From Chara braunii (Eukaryota; Streptophyta; Charophyceae; Charales; Characeae): DNA of 57,669 nucleotides. The notes below the pieces were generated by a model, which was not told where the DNA came from, did not search any database, and saw nothing but the letters and a program-made list of their open reading frames with translations. Of this stretch, positions 54,714-57,669 are shown piece after piece. The DNA lies in the NCBI GenBank assembly GCA_003427395.1, contig BFEA01000504.1, forward strand, positions 170,881 to 228,549, in the 5' to 3' direction. Made by a program: the position numbers and the translations under genes. Each line of letters opens with the position of its first letter. The stretch's first letter is position 1.

Positions 54714-55515
54714 CATATATATAGGGTTGCCGGCGTTCGGGACGGGCCGAATGCCTGAACGTAGAGGACCCCTTCAGAAGGCGTTCGACCGTTCGGGCCA
54801 AACGCGGACAAAACAAAAACAAAAAAAGTATTCCAACAATTCCGAGAAACAAATATGTTATGGAGAAAAATAAACAAAACAACATTTGCCGGGGCAATAC
54901 ATACAAATTCTTTACCCAATTGGAATTAAAAATCAAATACAAAATTAAACACTATGATAAAAATAAAAAAAAATAAAAAGATAATTAAAATGAGTGAGTG
55001 TGCCAGCACCTTTTCGACACCGCCATCTTTGCGGAGTTTTAATTATTTTTTGGCATCGACAAATGCCCTGAAAATTTACAGATATGTAGTTTACATAATT
55101 TATAACTCGTTAAAATATATATTTTTTAAAATTTTTTTTTTTAGGCCCTGAAATAAAGTAAAAACCAAAAGTTAGAAGTGAAAAAAAAACAAAATAGTGA
55201 GTGGGCGAGCACGTTTTGACACCCCCACCTTTGACGATTTTTAATGTTTTTTTGGTTTAGCAGAATGGCTTCAAAATTCATAGATGTCTAGGATACATAA
55301 TAGGAAACTCATAAACAAAATTCGGAAAAACGAAACTTATTTTTAGACCCCAAAATAATTTTTGGCGGGGGCCAAACCTTGAGGTGCTTAGCCCCCGAAC
55401 GGGACCCCGACCGGCCGAATGTTCGGGGGCCAGCCCGAATGCCCCCGAACGGCCAAACGTTCGGGGGCCACCCCGGCGGCTCTTGAATGTTCGGTCAGGT
55501 AACCCTGTATATATA
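54714..55515 (+). mobile_element. hAT-like MITE family C, copy C1, with target duplication
   Basis: Element 54722-55507 (786 bp), TAGGGTTGCCGGCGTTCGGG at the left and CAGGTAACCCTG at the right, flanked by CATATATA (54714) and TATATATA (55508). The left block carries CGTTCGGG words, then poly(A), core, and two related about 210-bp subrepeats (both with GAGTG, ACACC and CATCTTTG or ACCTTTG), and a right block with repeated CCCCCGAACGTTCGGGGGC-like palindromes. Its left duplication begins where that of A9 ends. Confidence 0.85.
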
Positions 55516-55525
55516 TATCTATATA

Positions 55526-56091
55526 CAGCGTTACCTGACCGAACGTTCGGGGGCCCCCGGGCTGGCCCCCGAACGTTCGATCGTTCGGGGGCCGAACACC
55601 TCCAGGTTCGGCCCCCGCCAAAACATATTTCGGAGCTTTAAAATAAGTTTGTTTTTCTGAATGTTTTTTTGTGAGTTCTCTATGATGTAGCCTACACGCC
55701 TATAAATTTTGAAGTCATTCTGCTAAGCCTAAAAAACACTAAAAATCGTCAAAGATAGGGGTGTCAAAACATGCTCGCCCACTCACTATTTTGTTTTTTT
55801 TCACTTTTAACTTTTTGTTTTCACTTTAGTTCGGGGCCTAAACAAAATGATTATTTTTTGAAATTTTTTTAATGAGTTATTGATTATGTAAACTACATAT
55901 CCGTAAATTGTCAGGGCATTTATCAATGCCAAAAAATAATTAAAAATCAGCAAAGATGGTGGTATCGAAAGGGTGCTGGCACACTCACTCATTTTAATTG
56001 TCTTTTTATTTTTTTCTTATTTTTATCATAGTGTTTATTTTCTGTATTGGATTTTTAATTGAAATTTGGTAAAGAATTTGGATGTAGTGCC
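55526..56091 (-). mobile_element. hAT-like MITE family C, copy C2 (inverted, truncated)
   Basis: Begins CAGCGTTACCTGACCG, the right end of the family in reverse, and mirrors C1 down to the core, where it stops at GATGTAGTGCCC. The opposite terminus is missing. It forms a near-palindrome with C1 across 18 bases of TA-rich spacer. Confidence 0.8.
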
Positions 56092-56220
56092 CAGGTATAT
56101 ATCGTCACAAACAGAACTGCCCGGTAAAACCGTAGGCAGAGAGAGAGAAGAGGACAACAAAAGAGGGGCTGTGACAAACTGTTTCGTCGGAGTTTCACCG
56201 ACTCATCAGGAGGCTGAACA
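56092..56220. other. Unrelated spacer between C2 and C3
   Basis: A 129-bp sequence with GAGA-rich centre. It replaces the expected left end of C2. Origin unknown. Confidence 0.5.
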
Positions 56221-56953
56221 CAGGGTTGCCGGCGTTCGGGACGGCCTGAACGCCTGAATCCGATGTCCCGAACGTACGGGACCCCTTCGGAAGGCGTTCG
56301 GCCGTTCACACCGAACGCGGACCAAAAAAAAAAAAAAAAAAAAAAACGTTTTTCAAACAATTCCCAAAAAAACATATGAAAAATAAACTGAACAACATTT
56401 GCTCTGGCACTACATCAAAATTCCTTACCAAATTTGAATTAAAAATCAAATACAGAAAATAAACACTACAATAAAAATAAAAAAAAATAAAAAGAGAATT
56501 AAAATGAGTGAGTGTGCCAGCACCTTTTCGACACCGCCATCTTTGCCGATTTTTAATTATTGTTTGACATTGACAAATGCCCGAAAAATTTACAGATATG
56601 TAGTTTACATAATCAATAACTCATTAAAAAATTTTCAAAAACTAATAAAATGTTTTAGGCCCCGAAATAAAGTGAAAACAAAAAGTTGAACGTGAAAAAA
56701 AACAAAATAGTGAGTGGGCGAGCACGTTTTGACACCTTCATCTTTGACGATTTTTAGTGTTTTTTTGGCTTAGCAGAATGGCTTTAAAATTTATAGGCAT
56801 ATAGGTTACATCACAAAGAACTCACAAAAGAACAATGCAGAAAAAAAAATTATTTTTAGGCCTCAAAAGATTTTTTGGCGGGGGCCGACTCCGAACGGGA
56901 TCCTGAACGCCCTAACGTTCGCGGGCCAGCCCCGGGCCCCCCGAACGTACGTA
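56221..56953 (+). mobile_element. hAT-like MITE family C, copy C3
   Basis: Starts CAGGGTTGCCGGCGTTCGGG. Same organisation as C1: GC-rich end, poly(A) at 56323-56346, core, two subrepeats, GC-rich end. The right terminus is lost where C4 begins (GTACGTACAGGG). Confidence 0.8.
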
Positions 56954-57055
56954 CAGGGTTGTTGGCGTTGGGGACGGGCCGAACACCCAAACCCGAACGC
57001 CCAAACGTTTGGGAACCCCTCTCGACTCGTTCGGACGTTCGACCGAACGCAGAAC

Positions 57056-57092
<37 letters not shown>

Positions 57093-57669
57093 AGTTTTCA
57101 AAATTTCTAAAAAACCAATATGTCATGCAGAAGAATAAACTAAACAACATTTGCCTCAACAATACATCCAAATTTCTTACCAAATTTGAAATGAAAATCA
57201 AATACAATAAATAAATAATATTAATGAAAATAAGAGAAAATGAAACGAGAATGAAATTATTGCGTGTGCGAGCAAGTCTTTCACACCGCCATCTTTGGCG
57301 ATTTTTCATTTTTCTTTGGCTTTGTCAAATGCCATGAAATTTTATATATATGTATCTTACATAATAAAGAACCTACAAATAAAGTTTGAAAAAATAATAA
57401 ACTTTTTCCGGCCCGAAATAAAGGGAAACCAAAAAGTGAAAAGAGAAAAAAAAACAAATTAGTAAGTGGGAAAGCATGTTTTCACACCACCTTCTTTGCC
57501 GATTTTTCATTATTGTTTGGCTCCACAGAATGAGTTCAAAATTGAGAGACAAGTAGCTTATACAACAGAAAACTCACAAAAAACAAATCAGGAAAAAATA
57601 GTAATGTTTAGGTACCAAAATATTTTTTTTGCTTTCAGCCGTTCGGGCCGAACACGGACCCAAAAAAAA
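56954..57669 (+). mobile_element. hAT-like MITE family C, copy C4 (runs off the window)
   Basis: Starts CAGGGTTGTTGGCGTTGGGG, poly(A) of about 35 at 57056-57091, core at 57118-57185, two subrepeats; the last bases again show CCGTTCGGGCCGAAC. The end lies beyond the window. Confidence 0.78.

Overview
The window looks like gene-poor nuclear DNA of a large plant-lineage genome. I found no intact host protein-coding gene. Almost everything recognisable is a transposable element, usually broken, nested or both. Element types point to the green lineage: Penelope-like retroelements (PLEs) with the GIY-YIG nuclease in front of the reverse transcriptase (Naiad/Chlamys arrangement), an Asp-tRNA-type primer binding site in a gypsy-like LTR element, an L1-type LINE and many hAT-like MITEs. 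Protein style resembles what I remember of the charophyte alga Chara braunii, but that is memory, not a search. Three N gaps (17348-18087, 28262-28406, 45284-45560) and scattered single Ns in pol fit a draft assembly of repeats.

Layout. 1-4.5 kb: microsatellites, minisatellites, two foldback hairpins and a U6 snRNA-derived pseudogene. 4.5-7.1 kb: decayed L1-type LINE (+). 7.46-9.54 kb: a piece of the LTR that reappears inverted at 18.7-20.8 kb. 9.54-10.99 kb: 3' end of a PLE (+), ending in a pseudo-LTR with a hammerhead-ribozyme relic. 11-14.6 kb: AT-rich DNA with MITEs. 14.8-17.0 kb: GIY-YIG plus RT of a PLE (-). 17138-30170: LTR retrotransposon (-) with gag, protease, RT and RNase H, no integrase seen, and very long unequal LTRs. 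33.16-34.86 kb: PLE pseudo-LTR and zinc-knuckle ORF1 (-). 39.74-47.29 kb: a nearly complete decayed PLE (+), order pLTR, ORF1, GIY-YIG, RT, pLTR, split by a 2.2-kb TTAA-flanked DNA transposon. 51-57.7 kb: a thicket of hAT-like MITEs, including a three-level nest with an 8-bp target duplication at each level and a ~1.1-kb near-palindrome.

The most unusual signals are: (1) arrays of stem-loops inside the LTR with a constant ~20-nt core and different but still complementary stems (20 copies in three places); (2) the EN-first PLEs with hammerhead-like pseudo-LTRs; (3) one ~65-bp internal core shared by MITE families with unrelated ends; (4) two U6 snRNA-like sequences, one with an altered ACAGAGA box. 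All protein calls rest on motifs read by eye; no database search was possible.
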